This document shows, piece after piece, positions 17,121 to 25,731 of a DNA stretch of 64,000 nucleotides. The number at the start of each line of letters is the position of its first letter. Position 1 is the stretch's first letter. A program made the translations under genes and the position numbers. A model generated the notes under the pieces. It saw nothing but the letters and a program-made list of their open reading frames with translations, made no database searches and was not told the DNA's origin. The DNA comes from Saprospiraceae bacterium (lineage in GTDB: Bacteria > Bacteroidota > Bacteroidia > Chitinophagales > Saprospiraceae): positions 115,031 to 179,030 of the forward strand of contig JANQLV010000024.1 of assembly GCA_028280415.1 (NCBI GenBank), in the 5' to 3' direction.

Positions 17121-20033
17121 CTAAGTTTTCGGAATCACCAGCTTCCCGGCAAAAGTTCTTTGAGCATCCAAATGAATTGTAAAAGAATAAACTCCGGAAG
17201 GCAGGTTATTCCTCAGTAAGGAAAATTCCGGTTGATCAAAATTAATAGACCGGATAAGTTGTCCCCGAATATTAAACAAGTCCAGCCGGCCTTTCTTGAA
17301 AGTCTGATTTTCAATTTTAAAATGAACTTCCTCTACAAAAGGATTTGGAAAGGCAATCAGCCGGCCAGTTTTTTTGAACCCATCGTTTACGATATCCAAT
17401 ACCATTGCCATACCGATCGTATGTGTTGTTTGATTCGTAATTATCGGTTCATTAAAATCAAAATAAATAGCGGCAGTATTATGGATTTCCGTGCCGATTG
17501 GATTATCTGTTTGTTGGCGAATTTTGAATTCTACAAAACCATTAGAACCTTCATAATTGGTAGTACTATCCGGCAAAAGGATATTATCAAAAGTAAACTT
17601 CAATACTCCATTTTCCAATAATTCGTATCGATAATCGTGACTGCTTCCTCCCGGTATCACGCTAACAGGATCAAGAAAAGCAGATAGCGTATCTCTGATC
17701 ACTACTCGAAATGCTGTATCATTGCCCGTGTTTTGAAAACGGATCAGATACTCTATATCGGTATTTTTTTCAATAAAATTTTCTTCCTCATAACCCAGTG
17801 GAAATCCAGTTTTATCATTCGGGTCAAAAGCCCCCAGTACTTGTTGGCAATCAATATCCACAAAAGGGTCCGCATCATTCATGGGAAAAAGATTGATCAT
17901 CCCCGGTGTAAAACCTCCACAACCTTCAATCGAAAAAGAGGGTTGAGAATTACCGGGATGCAAAGGTTCCTGCTCTGCCTCCATCCGAAAAGTTGCCCCC
18001 GTTGCTGCGATAGAAACTTTTAGGCTATCATTCGCCGATAATTCAAATTGTTCCTGCATCATAATTACCTGGTCTTCCACAACGATATACTGCAAAGGCA
18101 TTGAAGTCGGCGCGGCTCCGAAATTATAAATCGTAAACAATAAGGAATCCTCATTTACACACTCTCCGAAAACATCAATGCTAGCTCCCGACCAAAGTGG
18201 ATCAATATTGCAAAGCGTATCGGGAAAAATATGAGCTTCGGTACAGAGCGTCTGATCCAATTCTGTCTCTGCACAATCCACTAAAACGGTAAAGGTAAAT
18301 GTCCCGCATTCATTAATGGCAACCGAATCCAACTCGAAAACTACAGTACTATCCGGTCGATAGTAAAAGTCAATTTCAGCATCAAGCATTGCTAATTCAT
18401 CGGGTAATGTAATTTCAATATAACTATCTGCAACATTGACCGTCCCGTAGTTACAATAGTTGACATAATAAGTATTCTCAAAACATCGACGCAATCGATC
18501 TGTGCTTATATTTACCCACATTCCCGGACATTCCGTTTCCACTTGCGCGGCAAAGTCAACCATAGTCGTATCGTATCCAGTGGTAAAAACTACTTCCTCT
18601 TCCGAATCACAAAAGTCCCAATAATCGACAGGCGGGAAGATTTTTATGTTAAAAGTATCTACTCCCAGGCTCATGCGGTAATTTCCAAGGCTGTCCGTCC
18701 AGGCATAATGAATACTTTGCTCATTGCTCGCTTCTATAAGCCAGGCCCATAAGCCAAGCTCCGAAACCTGTTTCTCACAATCTAAATCAGAATCGTAAAA
18801 AACATTCCCTTCGACCAGATTAGTCAGTCCTGTCCCGTCGGCAGACAATGTTTTAATATAGCTATAAGTCGGAATGGTGATTCCACCCAAAGTTTGCCCG
18901 GCTTCTCTGCCACTGTAAACATAACCTCCATTATTCAAGCGTTCCAGGTCTCGAATCGACAAACGCCGAAGATTCATATCCTGCTCGACATCGAGTAATA
19001 CCTCTCCCTCAGGTGTGATCTTTCTGAACCTTCTGACACTAAAATCATCTAAACCAGTGGAATCATACAAGGCATAAACCAGGGAGATAACCTGGAAATT
19101 ATTCGCTTCATCCAAAGTAGTCGAAATGGAAAAGTCTCTCGGGGTTCCAACCTCGTGAAATATCGAATCAGAAACAATCTTCCATTCCAATAAAAAATCT
19201 GGACCTAATTTATAAAAGGCTTCCCTATAGTAATCATTAGTGTTTCTTTGCTCGAATCCCAAAAAACCAAAACCTCCATCCGGATGAGCGATTAATCGAT
19301 TTACCCGTACATTATCCCAATCTGCCGAAGCATTATCAAAAGACGTTTGTTCAATTATATTCCCATCCAAATCCACTTTTGTAATTGCAACATTATCATT
19401 CATACCAAAAAACACCAATTCCCCTTCCGCAGTGATCGCTCCGGTGAGCCATATTGGTCCCAACAACTGTGGGGCAAAGGGATTTATCGTCCAAAGAGAA
19501 TCTCCTGTCGTATTTATTTTCATAAGAAAGCTGGGAACAACGGAGGTATCCTGATCAATATCAATGTAGTTTCCATAAAAGAAAAAGCTGCTACCTTTTC
19601 GGAGTACTTTTGAACCTATAAGATGATTCCCCGGTTCTTCGTAATAATGCTCTTCCAGAATACTTGCTTGAGGGGAAACTTTCAAAAACATCAGTTCTTG
19701 CCGGTCTTCGAGTTCTCTTTCCCCCAAAAGATAGAAATTACCATCCCCGCTGGGGTAAATTTCAATTATAAGCAGATTGTTCGCCGCTCCTTTGTCAATT
19801 CCGTGGCGGCTAATCTCTTCACCATCCTGGTCCAACCAAAGCAAATAACTTTCGTTAATGTCATTTCCTTCATCCACATTATATGCCATTACTATATTTC
19901 CTGCTGGCGTTTCGTAAAATGCACTAAGAAAATTGGACTGATCTCCGGTCGTATTCAAATACTCCCAAGAGGATTGAGCAAAGGATAAAGAAACTCCCCA
20001 AAATATCAATAAGTATAAAATGATCTGTTTCAT
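17121..20033 (-). CDS. T9SS type A sorting domain protein, large secreted cargo
   Basis: 970 residues. A signal peptide (ending SLSFAQ) is followed by a propeller-like N-terminal region of about 400 residues with repeated GNFYLLGERE/GGFGFLGFEQ-type strands. Then comes a prealbumin-like segment (GNVFYDSDLDCE...LGNYRMSLG) and a DUF7619/DUF11-like beta-sandwich with FQNTGNDTAFRVVIRDTL and AAIYFDFNEPIITN. The end is a T9SS type A sorting domain (AFPNPF...GVYSFTIH...GKLVIPKT). It is therefore exported across the outer membrane and attached to or shed from the surface. Function of the body is unknown. A good promoter match lies just upstream at 20068-20099. Confidence 0.88.
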   Translation of the reverse strand: MKQIILYLLIFWGVSLSFAQSSWEYLNTTGDQSNFLSAFYETPAGNIVMAYNVDEGNDINESYLLWLDQDGEEISRHGIDKGAANNLLIIEIYPSGDGNFYLLGERELEDRQELMFLKVSPQASILEEHYYEEPGNHLIGSKVLRKGSSFFFYGNYIDIDQDTSVVPSFLMKINTTGDSLWTINPFAPQLLGPIWLTGAITAEGELVFFGMNDNVAITKVDLDGNIIEQTSFDNASADWDNVRVNRLIAHPDGGFGFLGFEQRNTNDYYREAFYKLGPDFLLEWKIVSDSIFHEVGTPRDFSISTTLDEANNFQVISLVYALYDSTGLDDFSVRRFRKITPEGEVLLDVEQDMNLRRLSIRDLERLNNGGYVYSGREAGQTLGGITIPTYSYIKTLSADGTGLTNLVEGNVFYDSDLDCEKQVSELGLWAWLIEASNEQSIHYAWTDSLGNYRMSLGVDTFNIKIFPPVDYWDFCDSEEEVVFTTGYDTTMVDFAAQVETECPGMWVNISTDRLRRCFENTYYVNYCNYGTVNVADSYIEITLPDELAMLDAEIDFYYRPDSTVVFELDSVAINECGTFTFTVLVDCAETELDQTLCTEAHIFPDTLCNIDPLWSGASIDVFGECVNEDSLLFTIYNFGAAPTSMPLQYIVVEDQVIMMQEQFELSANDSLKVSIAATGATFRMEAEQEPLHPGNSQPSFSIEGCGGFTPGMINLFPMNDADPFVDIDCQQVLGAFDPNDKTGFPLGYEEENFIEKNTDIEYLIRFQNTGNDTAFRVVIRDTLSAFLDPVSVIPGGSSHDYRYELLENGVLKFTFDNILLPDSTTNYEGSNGFVEFKIRQQTDNPIGTEIHNTAAIYFDFNEPIITNQTTHTIGMAMVLDIVNDGFKKTGRLIAFPNPFVEEVHFKIENQTFKKGRLDLFNIRGQLIRSINFDQPEFSLLRNNLPSGVYSFTIHLDAQRTFAGKLVIPKT

Positions 20034-20067
20034 GGGCTAAATATTGGCCTTATATTTCTTGATAGTA

Positions 20068-20099
20068 CAAATATGCAATCTGTATATTTCGTTTTCAAA
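20068..20099 (-). promoter_or_regulatory. Candidate Bacteroidota promoter for the T9SS gene
   Basis: On the minus strand a TTTG (-33 type, at 20096-20099) is followed after 20 bases by CATATTTG (20068-20075), a 7-of-8 match to the Bacteroidota -7 element TAnnTTTG. This places the start site about 28 bases before the ATG at 20033. Confidence 0.5.
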
Positions 20100-20188
20100 C
20101 ACAAAAAATCAAATTTGTCAATTGATAATTATACAAAACTTGTTTAACTTATTCATTATCAGTTATAAATCTTTAAAACTATCCATAA

Positions 20189-21592
20189 TTGTATAATAGT
20201 AATTTGTATCACCTCTTTCATTCTTTGAGTAAAAAGGAGCTGCGTGACCTTTCTAAATGGCTTCAATCTCCTTTTTTCAATCAAAGATTAGACATCCGGA
20301 GTCTTTTTGAATATTTAAAATCGAATCAGGGGAAGGAGCCTCATCATTTTGAAAAGACCATCATTTTTCAACATATATTTGAAAATCAGGCTTATGACGA
20401 TGCAAAAATCCGATACCTGATGTCATTTCTAATGCAGCAAATCAAAAAGTATCTGGCCTATCGCCAATGGGAATCGCAAGCATTCAGACAAAATATTGAT
20501 TTACTCCAGTCTTTGCACCAACATCATCAGGAGAAATTATTCGCTAAACAGCTCAAGCAACTCAGGGATCAATTTCGCAAAACACAAAAATTTACACATC
20601 TCCGTCATTTCTATATTTATCAGACGAACCTGCAAAGCTATCGCAGTTCCCTAAAAAAATCCCGTACTGAAGCAATGGGGTTACAGGAAACTGCAGATGC
20701 CTTAAGCAAATTCTTTATCTGCGAAAATTTGAGAGTAGCTTGCCTGATGGTCGCCCATAAAACTATAAAACCACAAATCAACTATCAAGCCCAACTCCTG
20801 GACGAGACCATTGAAAAGGCCAGACACAAACCATTTGCAGACTTGCCTGAGATTGCAATTTATTATAATACTTATCAGGCTTTAACACAGCCTGAGCAAG
20901 ACCATTTTTTTGTAAAATTAAAACAACTTATTACCGAAAACTGGCAACGTTTTGCTGTAGATGAAATGCGGGATATTTATATTTTGGCTATTAACTATTG
21001 TATCAAACGACTTAACAAAGGCCAGACAAAGTTTATTCGGGAAGCACTGGATTTATATAAATTAGGATTGGAAAAGTCAATTTTACTGGAAAATGGAGAA
21101 TTGTCGAGGTTTACCTATAACAATGTACTAACCTTAAGTTTAATGATCGAGGATTTTCAATGGGCACTTACTTTTTTAGAAAAATACAAATCCCATCTTC
21201 CAGGCCGTAACAAGAAAAATATTTATCTCTATAATTTGACTATCTATCACTTTAAAAAACAGGATTATCAAAGGGTCATGGAATTATTACAACAGGTACA
21301 ATTCCGGGATGTTCTTTATAATCTCGATGCTCGTCGAATGCTTCTACGTTCTTATTTTGAATTGGGGGAGTTCGATGCACTGGATTCTCTGCTGGACAGT
21401 TTTCAGATATTCATTCGAAGGCGCTACGATCTGGGATATCACAAAGAAAACTTTATGAACCTTATACGCTTTGTTCGCAAATTGCTGAATATTGGCTCTA
21501 ATAAAAAGGAACGCCTTGCACTACTGCAAAAAGTTAAAGCAACTTCGGCTATCGCTGATAAAGATTGGATTTTGTCCAAAATAGAACTTTAA
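20189..21592 (+). CDS. Helical-repeat protein, paralog of 29998-31449, TTG start
   Basis: 467 residues of unknown function, rich in alternating amphipathic helices of the TPR/HAT sort. It is a clear paralog of the gene at 29998-31449. Both begin with a short L-x-x-L-...-E-[LF]-R segment and then L-x-SP-[FY]-F, both have a middle rich in Gln/Lys/Tyr helices, and both end in K-x-I-A-[DE]-[KE]-[ED]-W-x-L-x-K. The reading frame has a TAA immediately before a TTG at 20189, and this TTG aligns with the ATG of the paralog, so TTG is the probable start. The product has no signal peptide and is probably cytoplasmic. The family seems restricted to Bacteroidota. Its 3-prime end overlaps the convergent gene by 4 bases. 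Confidence 0.75.
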   Translation: MYNSNLYHLFHSLSKKELRDLSKWLQSPFFNQRLDIRSLFEYLKSNQGKEPHHFEKTIIFQHIFENQAYDDAKIRYLMSFLMQQIKKYLAYRQWESQAFRQNIDLLQSLHQHHQEKLFAKQLKQLRDQFRKTQKFTHLRHFYIYQTNLQSYRSSLKKSRTEAMGLQETADALSKFFICENLRVACLMVAHKTIKPQINYQAQLLDETIEKARHKPFADLPEIAIYYNTYQALTQPEQDHFFVKLKQLITENWQRFAVDEMRDIYILAINYCIKRLNKGQTKFIREALDLYKLGLEKSILLENGELSRFTYNNVLTLSLMIEDFQWALTFLEKYKSHLPGRNKKNIYLYNLTIYHFKKQDYQRVMELLQQVQFRDVLYNLDARRMLLRSYFELGEFDALDSLLDSFQIFIRRRYDLGYHKENFMNLIRFVRKLLNIGSNKKERLALLQKVKATSAIADKDWILSKIEL

Positions 21593-22227
21593 CGCACCTC
21601 AAACTTTCCGGCATACAAAACCCGGTTTCTTCCATTTGGAGCAATAATAAAGTAGTATAAACCGGGGACCAGACTTATACTTTCCTCAAAGTCAAACCTA
21701 TAAAGGTTTTTCTCAGTAGATTCCTTTTTTGCGTTTTCCTTTAAAAAGGGTAAGACATGCTCTGAATGTTTCTGTCGTTGAGTGAAGGAAACTTGATTAT
21801 TATTATAAAATTCGACATTGAGCGCAACATTATTTTCCAGATTGATATCGGTTCGAAGCGTTCCTTTTAATTCGAAATCAATCTTGCCATTATTCAGTTT
21901 ATATTCAGGTGTCTTTTCCTCAAAAGCCGCAAAAGAAAAGTCAAAATCAGATTTGTTTTTCGAACTTTCCAACAATATTTCAAAATCATTATGAATTATA
22001 AAGGGATCAACAGATTCCTGCCGAGGCTTATTTACTGTGTATTGTGGCTGGTATTTATCGGCAGAAGCATTCTCATCCAATGAACCTTCTCCGGGAACCT
22101 GCTCTTCGGTCATTGTATTTATTGTATCCTCATTGGAGACTTTATCTTTTTGAAAAAAGTAATACCCAAGGGCAAAGCCAAGGAGTACCATAAGACCCAA
22201 TAAAAGTTTTCTATTATTCATGATCAT
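21589..22227 (-). CDS. Uncharacterised membrane-anchored protein with C-terminal beta domain
   Basis: 212 residues. One N-terminal membrane helix (LLLGLMVLLGFALGYYFF) is followed by an acidic, probably disordered linker (to about 75). A predicted beta-rich domain then ends in GLYYFIIAPNGRNRVLYAGKFEV, similar in pattern to the sheets of secreted Bacteroidota domains. ATG at 22227 or, two codons later, 22221. No family recognised. It may be co-transcribed with the zinc-ribbon and PLP-enzyme genes upstream, 24 bases away. Confidence 0.65.
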   Translation of the reverse strand: MIMNNRKLLLGLMVLLGFALGYYFFQKDKVSNEDTINTMTEEQVPGEGSLDENASADKYQPQYTVNKPRQESVDPFIIHNDFEILLESSKNKSDFDFSFAAFEEKTPEYKLNNGKIDFELKGTLRTDINLENNVALNVEFYNNNQVSFTQRQKHSEHVLPFLKENAKKESTEKNLYRFDFEESISLVPGLYYFIIAPNGRNRVLYAGKFEVR

Positions 22228-22251
22228 TCGTTTTATATAAAATACAAAGCC

Positions 22252-22500
22252 CTAGACAAAATCATCATCCGGATTCCGCTGTTGTTTTGCTAAAAGTTCA
22301 TTCGCCCATTTCAGAAATTTTTTATCCAATCGGGCATATTCTTCGGTATATCCGCAGTCCACACAAAAATAGCGATCGATCATCGCACTGGGCATACCCC
22401 ATTTATTAGTCGCTCCAATTGAATGCTGCTGATACGATTTCGCTTCTGCGACTACAATACGAGACGAATTGCATTTCGGACAATGATAACTTGCTTTCAT
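22252..22500 (-). CDS. Small zinc-ribbon protein
   Basis: 82 residues starting at the ATG at 22500 (a longer frame to 22626 overlaps the upstream gene and has no support). Two CxxC pairs, YHCPKCNSS near the start and YFCVDCGYTEEYA about 35 residues later, form a zinc ribbon. The second half is charged and helical. Similar small proteins with a C-terminal DxCGYxE motif are widespread, but their role is not established. It follows the PLP dehydratase by 16 bases. Confidence 0.8.
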   Translation of the reverse strand: MKASYHCPKCNSSRIVVAEAKSYQQHSIGATNKWGMPSAMIDRYFCVDCGYTEEYARLDKKFLKWANELLAKQQRNPDDDFV

Positions 22501-22516
22501 AATTTTCAATAATCTA

Positions 22517-23452
22517 TTAAAATGGCAAATTCGCCAAATCCACATTACCTCCAGAGAGGATGACTCCAATTTTTTTATTTTTAAAAGGCTCTTTTTCTTT
22601 AAGTAAAGCTGCAAAAGGCACTGCACTGGAAGGTTCGATTACAATTTTCATACGTTCCCAGATCAAGTGCATGGCCTGAACGATTTCTGCTTCTGAGACC
22701 AGGACAATCTTTTCCACATAATTCTGAATAACAGGAAAGTTATGATGTCCCAGATTGGTGCGCAATCCGTCGGCAATCGTATTGGTCGTTTCATTTTTCT
22801 CAATTTTACCGCTGATTAAAGAGCGATAAGCATCATCCACTTCGGCAGGCTCTCCGCCAATCGTTTTGCAATTCTTTCCAAAAAAATGCGCAGCCAAAGC
22901 TGTTCCGGCAATTAATCCGCCACCACCCACCGGACCAAAAATATAATCCAGATCAGGCTGCTCTTCCAGTAGTTCCATTGTAGCGGTACCATGTCCAAGG
23001 ATCACATTTATATCGTTCGAGGGATGCAATAGTGTAGCTCCTTTTTCCAATCTAATTCGATCTGCATTTTTCTCCCGGTCTTCAATCGTCGGAGGGCACA
23101 AGGTAATCTGACCGCCATAAGATTGTACCGCCGCTTTTTTCACTTCAGGCGCATTGGAAGGCATCACGATATAGGCTGGTACACCGATATTCCTCGCAGA
23201 GAGCGAAACGGCCTGAGCAAAATTGCCGGAAGAATGGGTAACTACTCCATTTTGGCGGTCGGTTTCACTAAGCTCTAGGATCGCATTCACCGCACCTCTG
23301 ATTTTGAAAGAACCCGATCTTTGAAAATTTTCACACTTAAAATATACATCCGCATCAACCATCGCACTTAACTGCCTGGATTGTAGTACCGGAGTGTGAT
23401 GAATATAGGGTCGAATGCGATCGTAGGATACCTGGAGGTCTTCTTTTATCAT
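22517..23452 (-). CDS. PLP-dependent serine/threonine dehydratase or serine racemase family
   Basis: Fold-type II PLP enzyme of 311 residues. The Schiff-base lysine is in SGSFKIRGA, the cofactor phosphate loop is GPVGGGGLIAGT, and THSSGNFAQAVSLSA matches the substrate loop of serine racemase and threo-3-hydroxyaspartate dehydratase. Reactions in this family are deamination of L-Ser/L-Thr/hydroxyaspartate or racemisation of Ser/Asp. It lacks a regulatory ACT domain, so it is unlikely to be the biosynthetic IlvA. The divergent gene encodes a PRMT-like methyltransferase. Confidence 0.9.
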   Translation of the reverse strand: MIKEDLQVSYDRIRPYIHHTPVLQSRQLSAMVDADVYFKCENFQRSGSFKIRGAVNAILELSETDRQNGVVTHSSGNFAQAVSLSARNIGVPAYIVMPSNAPEVKKAAVQSYGGQITLCPPTIEDREKNADRIRLEKGATLLHPSNDINVILGHGTATMELLEEQPDLDYIFGPVGGGGLIAGTALAAHFFGKNCKTIGGEPAEVDDAYRSLISGKIEKNETTNTIADGLRTNLGHHNFPVIQNYVEKIVLVSEAEIVQAMHLIWERMKIVIEPSSAVPFAALLKEKEPFKNKKIGVILSGGNVDLANLPF

Positions 23453-23511
23453 AAATTTAAGTTATCAAATCCAATCCTGATATCAATAAATATACTTGAA
23501 TTAAATTTTTC

Positions 23512-23519
23512 TATATTTG
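23512..23519 (+). promoter_or_regulatory. Candidate -7 element TATATTTG
   Basis: Exact match to TAnnTTTG, 28 bases before the ATG at 23548, in the 95-base divergent intergenic region. No well-spaced -33 box is visible. Confidence 0.4.
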
Positions 23520-23547
23520 GATTTTCAAAAATAAGAAATCAATCCGA

Positions 23548-24453
23548 ATGTCCCTTAAGTACAAATCCAAATTTGATTTTATCTCAAAAGTTGTTGACCA
23601 TTACGATAATTTAAAATACGCCTTACTGGAAGCTCAGACTTTTGATCCGGTCACATACGGTTTTCCGAATTTTTACTATAAAGTAATGGAAACCGATCAA
23701 CTGCGGGTTGATGCTTTTCGGAAAGCTTTCAAAAAATACAGAGGTTTAAAAAACAAAGTAGTTTGTGAAGTTGGAATCGGTACATTGGCTTTGACCAAGT
23801 ATTACCTTGATGAAGTCAAAAAAGCTTATCTGGTGGAGAGCAATCCAAATGTAATTCCCTTGGTAAAAAAAGAACTAAAAAAGCATGGATGGGACAAAAA
23901 AGTAGAGTTGATTCACGCTGACGCTTTAAAGCTTGAATTGCCGGAAAAGGTGGACTTTGTTATCGGTGAGTTGATGAGTATTTTTTGTGCAAATGAACTA
24001 CAGGTGCAGATTTTCAAGCATATGCGCCAGTTCCTAAAACCAAATGGAAAGCTCATCCCGGACAAGATTATTAACCTCGCCCAGCTCTGTTATACCTCTT
24101 TTGATAAACCCTATTCGCATTATCCCTTGTTTTTCACTCGCCATCTGCCAGAACAATATACGCCCCAAAAGGTAATCAATACTATCGATCTCTATAAAGA
24201 ATCAAAGTTAAACATCATCAAAAAAACCAGCTTCAAGCCCTTGCTGAGCGGTACTGTAAATGCGGTGTACATCCATTCCTGGATACAGGTTGCGGAAGGT
24301 GCAAATTTTACGGGAACGGATAGCCTGATGCCACCAACAGTTGTCAAGCTGAAACGCCCCGTGAAAGTCAAAGCAGGTGAAATGGTAACGCTGCATACTG
24401 ATTTTCAATACGGAACTTCTCTAGACAAAGCTGTTTTTCGGGTAGAAAAGTAA
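23548..24453 (+). CDS. PRMT-like class I SAM-dependent methyltransferase
   Basis: 301 residues. The SAM-binding motif I is VVCEVGIGTLALTKY, the post-I acidic residue is in AYLVESNPN, and motif II/III follows (VDFVIGELMSIFCANE). The acidic loop in VIGELMS corresponds to the double-E loop region of protein arginine methyltransferases. The C-terminal half (PPTVVKLKRPVKVKAGEMVTL and later) resembles the PRMT beta-barrel. The product may methylate a guanidino group on a protein or a small molecule; the substrate is unknown. It converges with an amino-acid-dioxygenase-like gene 40 bases downstream. Confidence 0.78.
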   Translation: MSLKYKSKFDFISKVVDHYDNLKYALLEAQTFDPVTYGFPNFYYKVMETDQLRVDAFRKAFKKYRGLKNKVVCEVGIGTLALTKYYLDEVKKAYLVESNPNVIPLVKKELKKHGWDKKVELIHADALKLELPEKVDFVIGELMSIFCANELQVQIFKHMRQFLKPNGKLIPDKIINLAQLCYTSFDKPYSHYPLFFTRHLPEQYTPQKVINTIDLYKESKLNIIKKTSFKPLLSGTVNAVYIHSWIQVAEGANFTGTDSLMPPTVVKLKRPVKVKAGEMVTLHTDFQYGTSLDKAVFRVEK

Positions 24454-24493
24454 TCGTATTCGGGATTCACCAACTCGAAGTCCGGATAACAAA

Positions 24494-25441
24494 CTATGCC
24501 AGTACATTAATATCAAAACCAATGATATCCCGCCAGGCTTCTGCTTTTTCAGGATCGACAATATGAAAAGGGGTAACATGATGCCAGAGATCGGTACCAT
24601 AAGTTAACTCATCCCGGGTATCGGCCTGAAAAACAAATTCACCGGGCTGCAGAGTATGCCGAAAGATGATTTCCTTCTTACCATTTTCCAGCTGTTCGAT
24701 AATCTGAGTCTGTCCACCTTTAAGATTCTGGCGTTTGATCACCAGGGCCGAAATGATATAATCTGCTCCATCTTCATGTGCTCCTTCGGGAGAATTATCT
24801 CCAGGATGCGCAGTTGAGGCTTTTACACTCATGAAATGAGCGGTCATACTGATCTTCTTGACCTTCTTCCCCACTTTTGATCTGACCTTTTTGACGATCA
24901 AAAAAACTGATTGCATCAATTGATAAAAAAAATCATTCTCTACATGGCTGGCCGGTGCTTCTGAAAAAATACGCGGTAAAGCACGGATATCCCTTGCGTC
25001 AACGCTTTGTTTAAACTGTGGCACTTCAACCCGCCGAATTTTGATTCCCTTTTGTGTCTCACTTAATATAAATTTGGAAACCGAACGCCGACGCCAGGGT
25101 TTTATCGCTTTAAAAGCCAGTCGTCTTTTTCTACTCAATTGGCTGATCCATTTACGCAAGCTGCGTTTATCTTTTTCACCGGTGAAGTAAGCGGGCAAAC
25201 GACTCAGCAACAGAGCCTTATCCTTTGGAAAACACTGGATCAGATATTCTACCTGCATCCTTCGAACATCATAAAGATCCCAGGCGAGTTCTTCTGCGAA
25301 AGGGGCAAAAAAAGATAAAAAAGCATCCTTATCCATACCGAGCTTCTCCAGATTACTCACCACGATGGGAGACTTGATTTTACGTCCTATCGCTTTTGAG
25401 ATTTCTTTTTCAGTATGAGGAAATTGCCTAAGAGCCATCAC
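24494..25441 (-). CDS. 2OG-Fe(II) dioxygenase family protein (L-isoleucine dioxygenase-like fold)
   Basis: 315 residues. The C-terminal half carries the metal facial triad of the 2OG-Fe dioxygenase family (PF10014, IDO-like): His222 and Asp224 in EGAHEDGADY and a distal His287 or His288 in LWHHVTPF. GGQTQIIEQ and PGEFVFQADTRDELTYG lie between them. Enzymes of this family hydroxylate free amino acids using 2-oxoglutarate and O2. The N-terminal 120 residues are basic and helical and do not belong to the core fold. The start is ATG 25441 or the adjacent 25438. Confidence 0.78.
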   Translation of the reverse strand: MMALRQFPHTEKEISKAIGRKIKSPIVVSNLEKLGMDKDAFLSFFAPFAEELAWDLYDVRRMQVEYLIQCFPKDKALLLSRLPAYFTGEKDKRSLRKWISQLSRKRRLAFKAIKPWRRRSVSKFILSETQKGIKIRRVEVPQFKQSVDARDIRALPRIFSEAPASHVENDFFYQLMQSVFLIVKKVRSKVGKKVKKISMTAHFMSVKASTAHPGDNSPEGAHEDGADYIISALVIKRQNLKGGQTQIIEQLENGKKEIIFRHTLQPGEFVFQADTRDELTYGTDLWHHVTPFHIVDPEKAEAWRDIIGFDINVLA

Positions 25442-25456
25442 TTATGATTTTTTCTC

Positions 25457-25491
25457 GGATTTCGGCTTTCGAGCTTCGAAAGCCGAAATCC
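25457..25491. repeat. Perfect 16-bp inverted repeat, 3-base loop
   Basis: Left arm 25457-25472 contains TTCGGCTTTCGA; right arm 25476-25491 is its exact reverse complement. It sits between two divergent genes, so it cannot be a terminator for either. The arm core is 10 of 12 identical to that at 1597. Confidence 0.75.
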
Positions 25492-25661
25492 AATTTTGTT
25501 CCCAAAATTTCATATTAGTACAACAAATTACTAAAGTAGCAATTCTAATGAATTCCAACAATTTCGTTTTTCAGCTTTTAAATATTATGAAGAGCAAATG
25601 AAGAATATTTCCCGCTTTTAGATTAAGATTCTGTTAATCTGTAAATTTTTCTTCAAAAAGA

Positions 25662-25692
25662 TTTCAACAAGCGGAAATAAGCCGTAATTTTG
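25662..25692 (+). promoter_or_regulatory. Candidate Bacteroidota promoter for the helicase gene
   Basis: TTTC at 25662-25665, 20 bases (one more than the best-fit 19), then TAATTTTG at 25685-25692, an exact TAnnTTTG. The start site would be about 30 bases before the ATG at 25732. Confidence 0.45.
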
Positions 25693-25731
25693 CGGATTCT
25701 TTGGAAGGAAATAAATTGAGGAAATCCCAAC

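Noticed and set aside
22501..22626. N-terminal extension of the zinc-ribbon protein
   Set aside because: Overlaps the PLP enzyme in another frame and adds an unlikely sequence before the CxxC core.
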